A DNA stretch of 64,000 bases from contig ML681991.1 in assembly GCA_007922195.1 (NCBI GenBank), positions 45,500,394 through 45,564,393 on the forward strand, read 5' to 3'. A program made the position numbers and the translations under genes. The stretch is from Podocnemis expansa. Its lineage: Eukaryota > Chordata > Testudines > Podocnemididae. The first letter of the stretch is position 1; every line of letters starts with the position of its first letter. This document shows positions 1-10,522 of the stretch, piece after piece. Below the pieces are notes generated by a model, which saw nothing but the letters and a program-made list of their open reading frames with translations, was not told the DNA's origin and did no database searches.

Positions 1-23
1 TTCTAGAGAGGACCAGAGCTTTG

Positions 24-215
24 GGGGGCAACCCACAGGGGTCCTGGAAGCTTGTGGGCTCCCATTCAGTAGCTGAGAGATGGGTTTCTCATCCCCCTCA
101 CTGCTCCATAGTGCAGTGAAACTGCTCCTGGTGAGGCCACACTCCACTGACCCAAGGAGGGTACTACGGACATCAGCCCTCTGTAATTATAGCAGTGCCC
201 AAAAAAATCAACAAA
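24..215 (-). repeat. 160-bp dispersed repeat, copy 1
   Basis: Its reverse complement reads CTATAATTACAGAGG, GATGTCC, CCTTGGGTCAGTGGAGTGTG, and GGGAGCCCACAAG. Two more copies lie at 3960-4125 and 5115-5260. A short peptide pattern (LLVR.HST..RR) is readable in all three, on the opposite strand to the reading given. Confidence 0.65.
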
Positions 216-951
216 ATATGTCAACACATATTTGTAATGTAGAGAAAACCTCACCATGCCTATACTACCACATATGCTAGTTTCACCTATTTCCCTCAAG
301 TCTGAATAACTAGGAATGATTCTTTACCATTCCCATATGTGTAGTCATACAACTAGGAATGATTCTTATTTCGAAATGGAAACTCAAAATTAAGGTTGCA
401 CTCCTCAGTTGTGAGGTGGTGCTCTGAGGACAAAAGGAATCCTTTTTGTATTTAATGTAATCTCAAGAATGACAGATTTCTGCCTGTCCTTCCCTTAGCA
501 ACTTGAATTATGATGTATAACATACAGCCTTACTTGTTCTCTGTAACCAGTATTTTGACTGTCTGATGCTCTCACTGATCTCTGTTACAAAACTCCCACT
601 AACTTTAAGGTGGACTTTCTTATCTCTAAAAAATAGAGTTTAAGATAAACTGTTCTGGAGCTGTTATTGGTCACAGAGCCACGTAGCTACACAGAGGATG
701 AAGGTGGTGATGGTATGACAGACAGTTGGGGATAGCTGCGTAGATAGCAGAGACAGGTCCATAGTGTGTGTAAATCAGGGCAGCTCTTGCAAAGTGAGTA
801 GGGTTACACTGATGGATACCAGAATAACTCTTCTGAAATCCATTGTTATGCTATTTACTATAGCAGTCAGAATGTAATAATATAGGCAATAATATCTAAT
901 AATGTATAGTGCCAGCTTCTAAGAAGAATATTTCCCATTGTGTGTAATGTA
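216..951. other. Intergenic; nothing recognised
   Basis: AT-rich sequence with no gene-like frame. GAATGATTCT repeats near 315-370 (AACTAGGAATGATTCTT twice) are the only structure noticed. Confidence 0.5.
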
Positions 952-1535
952 TAGAGCCCTGCGAAGATACAAAAATGTGGAACGACATCTGATTTGCATC
1001 CACTCAGTGATGGCATTGATCTGATCTGAAATCCGCCTGCCAGGTTTTAGCTGCATCCATAACAAAATTGGCAACTGAGCTTGGGCTCACAGTCAGCATT
1101 TCAGACTTTGATTGGTTCATTCCCCATATGGGTCTCATCCACTTTTTCCTTTTCTTGTTTGCGGTTCGCATGCTGTGCTGTCAATCAGATTTCCTTGCCC
1201 ACCAATGAAATTTCTGATTGACAGCATGGCATGCGAACTGCAAACAAATAAACAAGTGGGCAGGGAAATCATGTGGACTGAGCCAATCAAAGGCCAGCAG
1301 TGGCTCTCCAAGCCTCAAACTGAGACTCTGATTGGCTAGAGCATTTCCTAGTTCCTCTGTGTGCTGCTGACACAGATCAGGGCAGGAGCTGCAGTGGTGG
1401 ATTGAACTGTGAGAAGCTAAAAATAGAATCCGCATCCATGAGTCAACCCGCAGCAGTGGGTCTGTGGTTATCCACATCTGCAGACGCAGATAACTGCAGA
1501 GCTGCAGTGGACACCTGCGGATCTGCAGGGCTCTA
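952..1535. mobile_element. TIR element with internal hairpin
   Basis: TAGAGCCCTGCG at the left and CTGCAGGGCTCTA at the right are inverted; GATCTGC/GCAGAT words occur next to both. A second copy is at 28551-29294. Inside, 1157-1193 and 1207-1244 are long inverted arms (TTTGCGGTTCGCATG against CATGCGAACTGCAAA). A nonautonomous DNA transposon, hAT-like by its end, is the best guess. No clear target duplication. Confidence 0.65.
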
Positions 1536-3314
1536 GTTATGCACTTACCAAGAGTTGAAGAAGGACACCACCAGGTTCAAGGAGCTCTCAGTTCAAGACA
1601 GAAAATAGAGAGAGGTCAGATGAAAGGGACTAACCAAAGGCAACATATATACAATTTAGCCTCATTTATGTAACCACATCAACAAGATTGAACAAAACCA
1701 GAGTGGCAAGGCTGAGTGTTGAAGGATTAAGGTACAGGGAAGACAGCATTTGCTCATGGAGTCTTGAATATGAGTTGGGGCTGGATGGCAGACAGGAGGT
1801 TACTGAGAGAGACTCTGATGGCAGTGTGGGTGAGACTGGATGGGTTAGTAGTGGGGGCTGGGGCCGTGATAAATGGAAGACCACGTAAGAGGGGCAGAGC
1901 TATGGGAACCTTTGAAGCTAGTGACGAGAAGCTTGAATACGATACAGTATTGGTTGGAAAGTCAACAGAAAGGGGAATTACATGATCAAAGTGATGGGAA
2001 AAAAAGAGGTGCTTGTGAGAAGCACTTTGTATGGACCAAAGTGGGTCAGCATGCATAGCTGGGAGGTCAAAGAAGAAGGGGTGACAATTATATTAATGTA
2101 AAAGAAATGAAATTAAAATCAGCATTAGAGCCTGCTTAATTCAGTTAGAGGGCTACAGATTCACCATTTGTGTGGATTCCTCAGACAGACAATTTTCAGT
2201 CAGAGTCTACATAGCCACCAGTTGAGCTACATCATGTTGACACTGGCCTGAAGTGTGGTACACAAAATTGAAGATACCCCACATTATAGTGCACTTTGGA
2301 AAATGGCACAATTTTAATAGGTTACTTTTTCAACAATTTCCTTCTTGCATCTCTCACACTGCACAGTAGACTAAAATCTCATACATTGCCTGATCTGTCC
2401 CAGGAAAGTTTCAGGGTTTTTCCATCAGCAAGCCACTTTTCTCTCCTGTTTCATTTAAAAATAGGAAACCAAGAGAACAATTCAGGTAGAATGTCAGTGG
2501 CCAGTCTTTTTTGAGATGTCTAACATAATTGACCCAATACTTCTGATCAAAATCAAACTCAGTTTTAGGTGGTAGAACTGAAATGTTTTCCAGGCCGAGG
2601 CTGCTCTTCCCAAAGCTATTGACTATGGTTGATGTAAAGGTCTAACAGTCCAATGTGCAGATAAATCACGTTATAGCTATGTGTCTGGCTTGCAGGGTAC
2701 CTTCTTTATATTGAAATCACAGCATTTGAGAGGAGTCCCTGATTCACTGAGGGCTTTGAATCGGAGATGGACTCATTAAATCACCTTTATGTCTCATGGG
2801 AATGGGAAAGAATCATTCTTTGTTTTATTGATGTTAAATGTTTTTTGAACAGTTGGCATGTTCTCTTAGTTTTCCAAGCGTTCTCCACACACAGAAATAG
2901 CATTGGATTTAACTTTAATTGTTTTTAAACTGAAGCCTTCTGTACACACAAATATGCGGCATTTTATTTAAACCGGTTTAGCTTGTCTGGAGCAAACCCC
3001 AGTGTGAACATACTTATTGTAGGTGACAATTTTATTTATTTACTTATAAAACCATAGATTTTAAGGGACGAAGATTCCATTAATAAACCAAGACTACCTT
3101 CTTGAAGAACACAGAACAATGTCCTTGACACAGTGATTCATGCATCAATACTCAATTTATTTACATGCTAAAGCATATCTTTTAGAAAGACAAGAAATCA
3201 ATCATGATTTAAAGGCCCTAAGTGATGAATAATTCACCATATTGCTGGATAAGTTGTTTGAACAATTAATTATGCTCATTGGTTAAAAAAAATCTTTCTT
3301 ATAATAAGACTCCT
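1536..3314. other. Intergenic; nothing recognised
   Basis: Short overlapping frames on both strands around 1.67-2.06 kb show no domain or codon bias. From 2.6 to 3.3 kb the sequence is AT-rich, with a TTTATTTATTTACTTAT run near 3030. Confidence 0.5.
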
Positions 3315-3425
3315 AATCTAGAAGGGACCATAATGATTATCTAGTTGGCACATCACAGGCCACAGAACCTCCCCCAGCACTTCTATAATAGATGTCTCAT
3401 CTCTTGAACTTTGAACCACATTGCC
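3315..3425. mobile_element. CR1-like LINE 3' fragment
   Basis: CTAGAAGGGACCATAATGAT followed by ATCTAGT and CACAGGCCACAGAACCTC matches the relic split by the solo LTR at 32.55 kb. No coding part remains. Confidence 0.55.
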
Positions 3426-3764
3426 AGCACCCCTTGTGCTGAGTTGACCTTTTATGAGCAGAGAGAAATTTTGCAGAAAAATTCCTGATTTGTTTTACTC
3501 TTAACCCTCTCTCGGATAAACTAAGTAGATGGAGCTGCTTAAATCTCATACTCTGAAAAAGGCTATAGCACTTGTCTGAACACTTGTCATTTTCTGAACA
3601 TGGTGCTTAGGTTGAAGTAACTTGGTGGAGGTGGCTTATTCCCACCTCTGCGTGACATAGGTTAAACTGACAAAAGTGGTAGTGTAGGCATAGTGAGGCA
3701 TTGTCTATAGAAGAAAAAGGTGTTGAGATACAATGTCAACTTTCAGCCACTCCTATAATTACAT

Positions 3765-3984
3765 GTTCCAAAGGGGTAGCTGTGTTAGTCTAGTTCTGCA
3801 AGACAAGCAAGAAGTCCTTTGGCATTTTTAAAGAATAACACATTTATTTATTGTGTGAGCTTTTGTGGGAGGAAATCCCGCTTTGAATTTCCTCCCACAG
3901 AAACTCATGTGGTAAATAAATGTTAGTCTTTAAAAGTGCCAAAGGACTCCTTGCTTGTTTTGCTATGATTACAGAGGTGGCAGA
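3765..3984. repeat. Self-complementary GTTCCAAAGGGG repeat, copy 1
   Basis: GTTCCAAAGGGGTAGCTGTG starts a repeat whose second half is the inverse of the first (AAGTCCTTTGGCATTTTTAAAG against CTTTAAAAGTGCCAAAGGACTC). Loop arms GGGAGGAAATCCC and TTCCTCCCACAG meet near 3870-3900. It is a dispersed long-inverted-repeat family with four copies in the window. Confidence 0.7.
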
Positions 3985-4125
3985 TGTCCACATGGCTCTC
4001 CTTGGGTAGGTGGAGTGTGTCCTCACCAGCAGCACTTTCACTGAGCTAAGGGGCAGTATGGGGAGATGAGAAACCCTTACCTACCTCCTGGGAGCCCACA
4101 GCCTCCCAATTTCCCTGTGGCCTGC
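3960..4125 (+). repeat. 160-bp dispersed repeat, copy 2
   Basis: CTATGATTACAGAGGTGGCAG, GATGTCCACATGGC, CCTTGGGTAGGTGGAGTGTG and CCTGGGAGCCCACAG. It follows the 3765-3984 hairpin repeat immediately. Minus-strand peptide LLVRTHSTYPRRAMWTSA. Confidence 0.65.
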
Positions 4126-4428
4126 CCCTGCCACTCCTCAGTCTCAGCTGTATGTGTGGCAGCAGCTGTCAAAGCTGACCCAGCACACAGTTGGGAGCTG
4201 GAAACCAGCTGCCATTGGTGGTATTGCAGCTGGGAGTAGGAACCAGCCACCCTGGCTTTCTTCTCAATTTTGCCACCCTGGAGCAGTGGAATTCACATGA
4301 ATGACAACCCCTCCACTGCTGCAAGGGAATGTGGTGTCTCCACGGACACTCTCTCCTGCTAGCTCTGCCAGCAAAAGCCCTACACCTCTGGACAAGTGGG
4401 TTTTATTTTGTAGAAAAAACAGAACAGT

Positions 4429-4476
4429 TTTGTTGTTGTTGTTGTTGTTGTTGGAGGTGGTGGTGGTGGTGGTGGT

Positions 4477-4533
<57 letters not shown>
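4429..4533. repeat. Compound microsatellite TTG / GGT / TG / CG
   Basis: About eight TTG units pass into about eight GGT units, then about 23 TG units, ending in a short CG run. Alternating purine-pyrimidine TG and CG can adopt Z-DNA. It is expected to be highly polymorphic. All reading frames across it are artefacts. Confidence 0.98.
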
Positions 4534-4534
<1 letters not shown>

Positions 4535-4813
4535 CACCAGTGCTGTTTTGCCAACAAAAAACAGACTTTTGTTGACAAAACTCTCCAGCGTAGACCAAGT
4601 CTAAGTAAGAGTTAGCCACCCAGTTCCTGATTCCTATTCACACTGCAGACCTTTTTTGGCTGCTAAAGGGTTGCTAAAAAGAGCAGTTAAGTACGCACAA
4701 TTTTAATTTATGACCAGTTTGGAGCCTCTTTACAGTGCCAGAATGAAAGTTTTAATGTAATTTACATCTGGAAAACTATCCATATCCCTGGGTCATCTGT
4801 TTAGGAGGCTTTA

Positions 4814-5407
4814 GGCCATGTCTACATTAGAAAAAAAAAAGTCAAATTAACTTACACAGATGGACTTAGGGCTAGCCCTTACTGATGCTGACAAAATCGC
4901 AGCCATCCGTTTAACCTTCCCGACTGACTGATTGGGTCTGTCAAGATCCACTCAGTCGATTGAGAAGTTGATCTATTAAGACCATTGGCAACTTGAGTAG
5001 TGGACGTGCCAGTCATAGAACAGATGAACTGAGATACTCAAGTTATTTTAATTAAACTTGTGTATCTCCATTCTATTGCCACCAAAAATGGCAGGCAATA
5101 TAGATCTGCTACTTGGCGTTCGCCTGGTAATTGTTGTGATTACTGATGTCCATATTATTCTCCTTGAGTAGGTGGAGTGTGTCCTTACCAGGAGCCCTTC
5201 CATGCACCTACAGAGCTGGAGGAAGGCATCTGAGGCTTCTTTGTTTCCTGCTTTTCTCCATGAAATGGTGGCCACATCAATATCATAGCTCAGACATGAA
5301 ACTGACGGGGCTGCCCCCTAGCAGCTGGAAGACTAGCTGCTTGACTCTCAGTAGGGCTTAGACAAAAGCTGACATGTCTTGACAAAAGTCTCTAGTGTAG
5401 ATTAGCC
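4814..5407. mobile_element. Degraded Harbinger-type MITE
   Basis: GGCCATGTCTACATTAG at the left and CTAGTGTAGATTAGCC at the right form an inverted terminus of the common type. The interior includes an inserted or captured copy of the 160-bp dispersed repeat (5115-5260). Confidence 0.6.
5115..5260 (+). repeat. 160-bp dispersed repeat, copy 3
   Basis: GTGATTACTGATGTCCATAT and CTTGAGTAGGTGGAGTGTG lie inside the 4814-5407 MITE. Minus-strand peptide LLVRTHSTYSRRIIWTS. Confidence 0.6.
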
Positions 5408-5409
5408 CT

Positions 5410-6549
5410 CTGTCTTTGGTCAACCCCATGGAATCCTGGGGTAGCTGTCTCTGTAATCAGGTCTGCCTTCAAGCAGAACCTAAGCTTGGGACCTGTGTTG
5501 GGAAGGGGAGCACGGACTCCCACATCATGGTATGCCAAATCTATTCTGTTGGGAGCTGCCATTTATTCTTCAGTTCCGCAACACACACTGTGCTCTCTTA
5601 TCCACTGATGTGGGAGGTGGTGGCAATTTTCAGAGCCACTTGAAAGACTGGAATGGGCAATTGCAACATTAAAACTTCAGTCAGAGAGCATATAATAGGT
5701 CCTCAACTCACAGTGACATGCTAGAGGATTTTGGTGCTGTCTCCCCTTAGAAAATTTCAGACTCAATGTAGGGGTTTAAATGAAACCTTAGAGTTATTAT
5801 TTTATTTTATTTTATTGAAAGATAGGTAGATAGCTAGAGACATGTATATAAAGAGACAAGTTTGTATGGGATAAAGAGAGAGATGTTTCAGTGCGTGTTA
5901 TTTGGTTTTTGTGTCAGTCTGAAGCCTAGAACCAGTGAGTTAACATGAAGTGTTGGGACCATCTTTAGGCATGTCTGAGAACTCTTGTTTTACAGAATGT
6001 CACCAGGTTCAATCATCACTGGAATTCACCATCTGTTACCATTCAGTCTGTAAGTTCTCAGCCATTCTGACCTCATGAATTAAGCAGTGTGACCACAAAG
6101 CGTATATCTGTGATATTGCAAGAGACTTAGCCCATTGTACTATCAGAGTAAGTCAACCAATCACCACCCTAACACTCTCACTTATTTGCATGCAACAATT
6201 TCATTGATTGCATGTGGGAGACTTGGCTCTACTGCTATAAGTCATGGCAGAAAAGTTGAGTGTAAACATGTGCACAGGCACTTACACACAAAATTAATTT
6301 CTGTTATGTGCAACTGCAACAACTTCTTGCATGCAGTATATTAGATTTTGACATGAGACCATCCTACTCAGGCCAGATCTTATACAACTTGGGAAAAAGA
6401 ACAATTCATTCACCTGACAGCAACAAGAAGCTTTAATACTGTGATCTTGCATTCTCTGATGAAAGCAATAGGTTGTTACCCCACATCAAACAACTCAACC
6501 TAAGCACGAGTCAAAAGTGCATCCTTATTGCCATGAAGATTAACAGCAT
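5410..6549. other. Intergenic; nothing recognised
   Basis: A short TTTTATTTTATTTTATT run near 5800 and no coding or repeat structure that I can name. Confidence 0.45.
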
Positions 6550-7125
6550 ATTAGGATTGCACTGGCAGGAGGATTGCTAGCAGATCAAGAGGACTGATTA
6601 TTCCCCTCAATTTCACATTGGTGGGGCACATCTGGCATATTGTGTCCTGTTTCGGGCCCCCACTATAGGAAGGATATGCACAAATTGGAGGGAGTCCAAT
6701 TGAGGGCAACAAAATGATTAGGGGGCTGGAGCACATGACTTACGAGGTGAGGCTGAAGGAGCTAGGCTCGTTTAGTCTGTAGAAGGGAAGAATGAGGGGG
6801 CATTTGATAGCAGCCTTTAACTACTTGACAGAGGGTTCCAGGGAGGATGGAGCTAGGTTGTTGTCAGTGGTGGCAGATGACAGAATTAGGACCAATGGTC
6901 TCAAGCTGCGGTGAGGGACGTCTAAGCTGGATATCAGAAAACTTATTCACAAGGAGGGTGGTGAAGCACTGGAAAGGGTTTCCATCTTTAGCAGTCTTTG
7001 AGGCCTAGCTTGACAAAGTCCTGGCTGGGATGGCTTCATTGGGTTTGGTCCTGCTGTGAGCAGGGGTTGGGCTAGATACCTCTTTAGGTCCCTTCCAACA
7101 CTAATACTCAATGATTCTGTGACTT
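6550..7125 (+). mobile_element. CR1 LINE 3' end
   Basis: Plus-strand sequence encodes, with stops, the C-terminal CR1 reverse transcriptase pattern (EHMTYEVRLKELG, then a YLTEGSREDGARL-like stretch). It then runs into the noncoding tail GGTTGGGCTAGATACCTC and ends ATTCAATGATTCTGTGA-like at 7108-7122, the CR1 3' terminal repeat. Confidence 0.85.
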
Positions 7126-7261
7126 TGCCATGGCTGGGGATTGCCCCTCCAAAGGAAGAATTCTTCAGGGGTTTCTCTGGCTGGTTTCAGCTCTTTGTGC
7201 ACTGTGATGAGAGAGCGATTATGAAGCTCTAGAGAGCACTTGGTGAAATTGTCTGAGGTAA

Positions 7262-8046
7262 ATAGAATGAATTTCAATAAAGACAAGTGCAAAGTATTCC
7301 ATTTAGGAAAGAATGATCAATGATACACATAAAAATGGGCAATTATTGCCTAGGAAGGAGTACTGTGGAAAGGGATCTGGGTATCATAGTGGACCACAAG
7401 CTAAATATGAATCAACAGTGTAACACTTCTGCAAAAAAGGCAACCACCATTCTGAGGTATATTAACAGGAGCGTTGTAAGTAAGACACGGGAAGTAATTC
7501 TTCCACTCTGCACTGATCAGGCCTCAGCTGGAGTATTGTGGACAGTTTTGGGTATGTTATTTAAGGAAAGATGTGGACATATTGGAGAAAGTCCAGAAAA
7601 GAGCAACATGAATGATTAAAGATCTGGAACACTCCACTTATGAGGGAAGATTGAAAGAGCTGGGTTTGATTAGTCTGGAAAAGAGGAGACTAAGAGGGGA
7701 CATGATAATAGTTTTCAAGTATCTAAAAGGTTGTTATGAGCAGGAGGGAGAAAAATTATTTTCCTTAAATGCTGATATGATGAGAAGCAAAGGATTTCAA
7801 TTACAGCAAGCAGGGTTTAAGTTGGACATTAGGAAAAAATTTCTACGTGTCAGGGTGATTAACCCCTGAACTAAGTTGCTCAGATAGGCTATGGAATCTC
7901 CATCATTGGAAGTTTTTAGGAGCAGGTTAGATAAATACCTGTTTTTGTTTTGTACCTGGCATTGTTTAGGGTGGTACTTGGTCCTGCCATGGGTACAGGG
8001 GACTGGCCTTGATGACCTCCCATAGTCCCTTTCAGTTTCTATGGTG
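7262..8046 (+). mobile_element. CR1 LINE, RT C-terminus and 3' end
   Basis: Adjacent to the previous copy and in the same orientation. Two overlapping frames (7320-7619 and 7612-7869) show CR1 motifs: [35 protein letters not shown], then EGRLKELGLISLEKRRLRGD and FKYLKGCYEQEG. A frameshift separates them. The tail ends at TTTCAGTTTCTATGG. It is 200 bases from the OR1 stop codon. Confidence 0.88.
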
Positions 8047-8240
8047 TTGACTCTGGAGGAATCATGATCATTTCACTCCCTCAGGTTTAGCAACTCTATT
8101 CTTCTCTACTACAAGTCACCATTAGCTATTCTGAAGGAACAATACACCACCAAAAAGATAAACCAGTTTCCCACAATCAGTAAATCTTTCCAATTATTTG
8201 CCATTTTAGTGACAGCTAAAACAATGACCCAAACTTTTCT

Positions 8241-9200
8241 CTACATTCTTGTGAAATCTCTAAATCTACTGACTGCTTTTCTTAGGGCCCTTTTCACCTC
8301 TTTGTTTCTCAGACTGTAGATGAGAGGATTGATTAGGGGAGTGAGGACTGTGTAGAAGACAGAGAAAACTTTGTTAAGGTCTCTGAGGATCTTAGTTTTG
8401 GGTAGGAGATAAACAATGATCAGAGTTCCATAGAATGTTGTAACCACAATGAGGTGGGAGGAACATGTAGAAAAGGTTTTTTGCCTCCCAGTGGTGGAAG
8501 GGATTTTTAGGATGGAGGTGATGATACATATGTAGGATGTTATAGTTAGTAGCGATGGAGGCAAGGAACACACAGCTGATAGGACAAAACCCCAAAATTC
8601 TATGAGATAGGTGTCACTGCAGGAGAGGTTTAGCACTGGGGTAAAATCACAAAAGAAGTGATCAATTGTACTGGGACCACAGAATGTCAGCTGTGACATC
8701 AAAGACGTTGTTATGGTAATAGGCAAAAAGCCATTGATCCAAGACCCAGATGCTAGTAGGACACAGAATCTGCCATTCATATGGGTTGCATAGTGCAGGG
8801 GTTTGCATACTGCTAAATACCGATCATAAGACATTGCAGCTAGGAGGTAACACTCTGTGGCACTAAACAAACCAAAGAAATAATACTGCATGAGACAGCC
8901 TCTGACAGAAATGGCTCTGTCCCCAGTCAGGAGGCTGGCCAGCATTCTGGGCAGGATGGTGGAGGTGTAGCAGGTCTCCAAGCAGGACAGGTTCCCCAAG
9001 AAAAAGTACATTGGGGTGTGAAGGTGATGATCACTTACAATGAGCGTAATGATGAGGATGTTCCCAGCCATGGTCACAATGTAGATCACTGAAAACAGAA
9101 GGAAGAGAAAAATGTGCAATTCAGGTTGATTTCCAAATCCCAGTAGGATGAATTCTGTAACTGTTTTATTGCTCCAGTCTGCACTGGTCATAGGTAGCAT
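8241..9200 (-). CDS. Olfactory receptor OR1, intact, 319 aa
   Basis: A seven-transmembrane G-protein-coupled odorant receptor, expected in the plasma membrane of olfactory neuron cilia and coupled to Golf. The single uninterrupted frame has the OR signature motifs in order: N-glycosylation site NKT at residues 11-13, GN in TM1 (46-47), PMYFFLGNLSCLE in TM2 (63-75), conserved Cys102 before TM3, MSYDRYLAVC at 123-132, extracellular-loop-2 cysteines 174, 184 and 194, SY in TM5 (222-223), KTFSTCSSHL at the start of TM6 (241-250) and PLINPLIYSLRN in TM7 (288-299). Length is normal for class II ORs. Met1 and Met4 are both possible starts; Met1 follows a tiny upstream ORF directly. From memory it resembles families 6/11, but I cannot assign the family firmly. 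It is the first of four same-strand ORs here and looks functional. Confidence 0.96.
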   Translation of the reverse strand: MLPMTSADWSNKTVTEFILLGFGNQPELHIFLFLLFSVIYIVTMAGNILIITLIVSDHHLHTPMYFFLGNLSCLETCYTSTILPRMLASLLTGDRAISVRGCLMQYYFFGLFSATECYLLAAMSYDRYLAVCKPLHYATHMNGRFCVLLASGSWINGFLPITITTSLMSQLTFCGPSTIDHFFCDFTPVLNLSCSDTYLIEFWGFVLSAVCSLPPSLLTITSYICIITSILKIPSTTGRQKTFSTCSSHLIVVTTFYGTLIIVYLLPKTKILRDLNKVFSVFYTVLTPLINPLIYSLRNKEVKRALRKAVSRFRDFTRM

Positions 9201-9221
9201 TTAACGAAAATCCACCATACC

Positions 9222-9240
9222 CTGGAACAAAATATGAAAA
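9222..9240 (-). other. Predicted splice acceptor of OR1 5'UTR
   Basis: On the minus strand a T-rich tract ending in TTTTGTTCCAG lies about 22 bases before the OR1 start codon. Vertebrate OR genes usually have an intronless coding exon joined to one or more upstream noncoding exons, and this is where that acceptor is expected. Between acceptor and start there is a five-codon upstream ORF (ATG to TAA) in frame with and abutting the main ATG. No upstream exon was identified. Confidence 0.5.
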
Positions 9241-9569
9241 AAAATTATATATTGAATGATTAATGCATTATCTGCAAATAATGGCTTTTTAAAATGGCTT
9301 CTCCTGCTGATCAGTAAATGAGAGATCGGGTGGGGAATAAAACCCAAACTGTAAATTGACAGACAACTCATTTCTATAACAGAAATTGTTGGTCTTCTTG
9401 AACAGCAGCCGAAAGAAACTGTCATTCTATAGAACATCTATGAACACAACTCATGAGATGAAATAGCAGGCTAGGCATTTATATGCTAAAGCAGTGCAGG
9501 TAATATGAGGGTTAGTAATTGTGTGGAAAATGCTGGAAGCCATTTGCTGTGCAGAACAACAATCATATT

Positions 9570-10522
9570 TTTTCAAAGAGGTAGCCATGTCATTCTAGTT
9601 CAGCAAAACAAACAAGGAGTCTAGTGGTAGTTTTAAAGACTAACAAATCTGTTTATCCCATCAGCTTTCGCAGGAAAAAAAATCTCACTTTGTCAGACGC
9701 TTGAAGGTAGAGAACCAAAGATGAATGGGAGGAAAACAAATGCAGGGAAGTTTAAAATCATAGGATCAGGTCAGACTGTTACAGCAAATCAAGGCAGTTG
9801 TTTAGATTCAAACAATGGATTACAGCATAGGATATGTGGGAAAAGGAAAGCAAAATTACCTGTTGTAATGAGAAAAGAACCCATAGTTCCTATTTAAACC
9901 TAAATTGACAGTGTCTGTCTTTGTCCAAATTATAAGGTGGAGGTGCATTTCTTGCACATGGTAGACTAAATCACATTGGTGGATGAGCAGGTGAACGAGA
10001 CCTTGATGGAGCAGCTGTTTTCATTAGGTCCTGTAATGGAGTCTTTTGTGAGCAAAGTTGGCAGCGTTGTTTGTTGCAAGGATATGTGCCAGCTTTGATG
10101 TTTCTATTGTTAGGTCTGTAGTTGCTAGTGAGCATCTGCTTAACTTTGGGGAGCAGTCTGTCTGTAAGTGAGGAGAGGTCTGTCTCCCAAGGTCTGAGTG
10201 AGAGAATGAGATCATCTCCTTTCTTACAGACAGCCTCCCAACCTGTTAATAGCCGTTCTTAGGCACATGGATTACAAATCAAAGCTTCAAAGAGAAAAAA
10301 CTGCATTGATTTGCTGTAACAATCTGACCTGATCCTATAACTTATACTTCCCTCAATTTATTTGCCTCTCATTCTGTACGTTCTCCATCTTCAAGCATCG
10401 GATGAAGTGGGATTTTCTCCCATGAAAGCTCAAAACATTTAAAAAAATATAATAATTAAAATATAAAAATATAATAAAAAATTGTTAGTCTTTAAAAGTG
10501 CCACTAGACTCCTTGTCTCTTT
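9570..10522. mobile_element. Long-TIR repeat family, longest copy (about 950 bp)
   Basis: The left arm has AGGTAGCCATGTCATTCTAG, then AAGGAGTCTAGTGG and TTTTAAAGACTAACAA. The right arm has its complement, TTGTTAGTCTTTAAAAGTG and CCACTAGACTCCTTG, at 10481-10520. The interior includes TGACCTGATCCTATAACTTAT, also found at 63630. No transposase. The three shorter copies are deletion or hairpin derivatives. Confidence 0.7.

Noticed and set aside
4264..4619. Four overlapping frames of 79-104 codons with poly-His/Thr/Val runs
   Set aside because: They are translations of the TTG/GGT/TG microsatellite in different frames.
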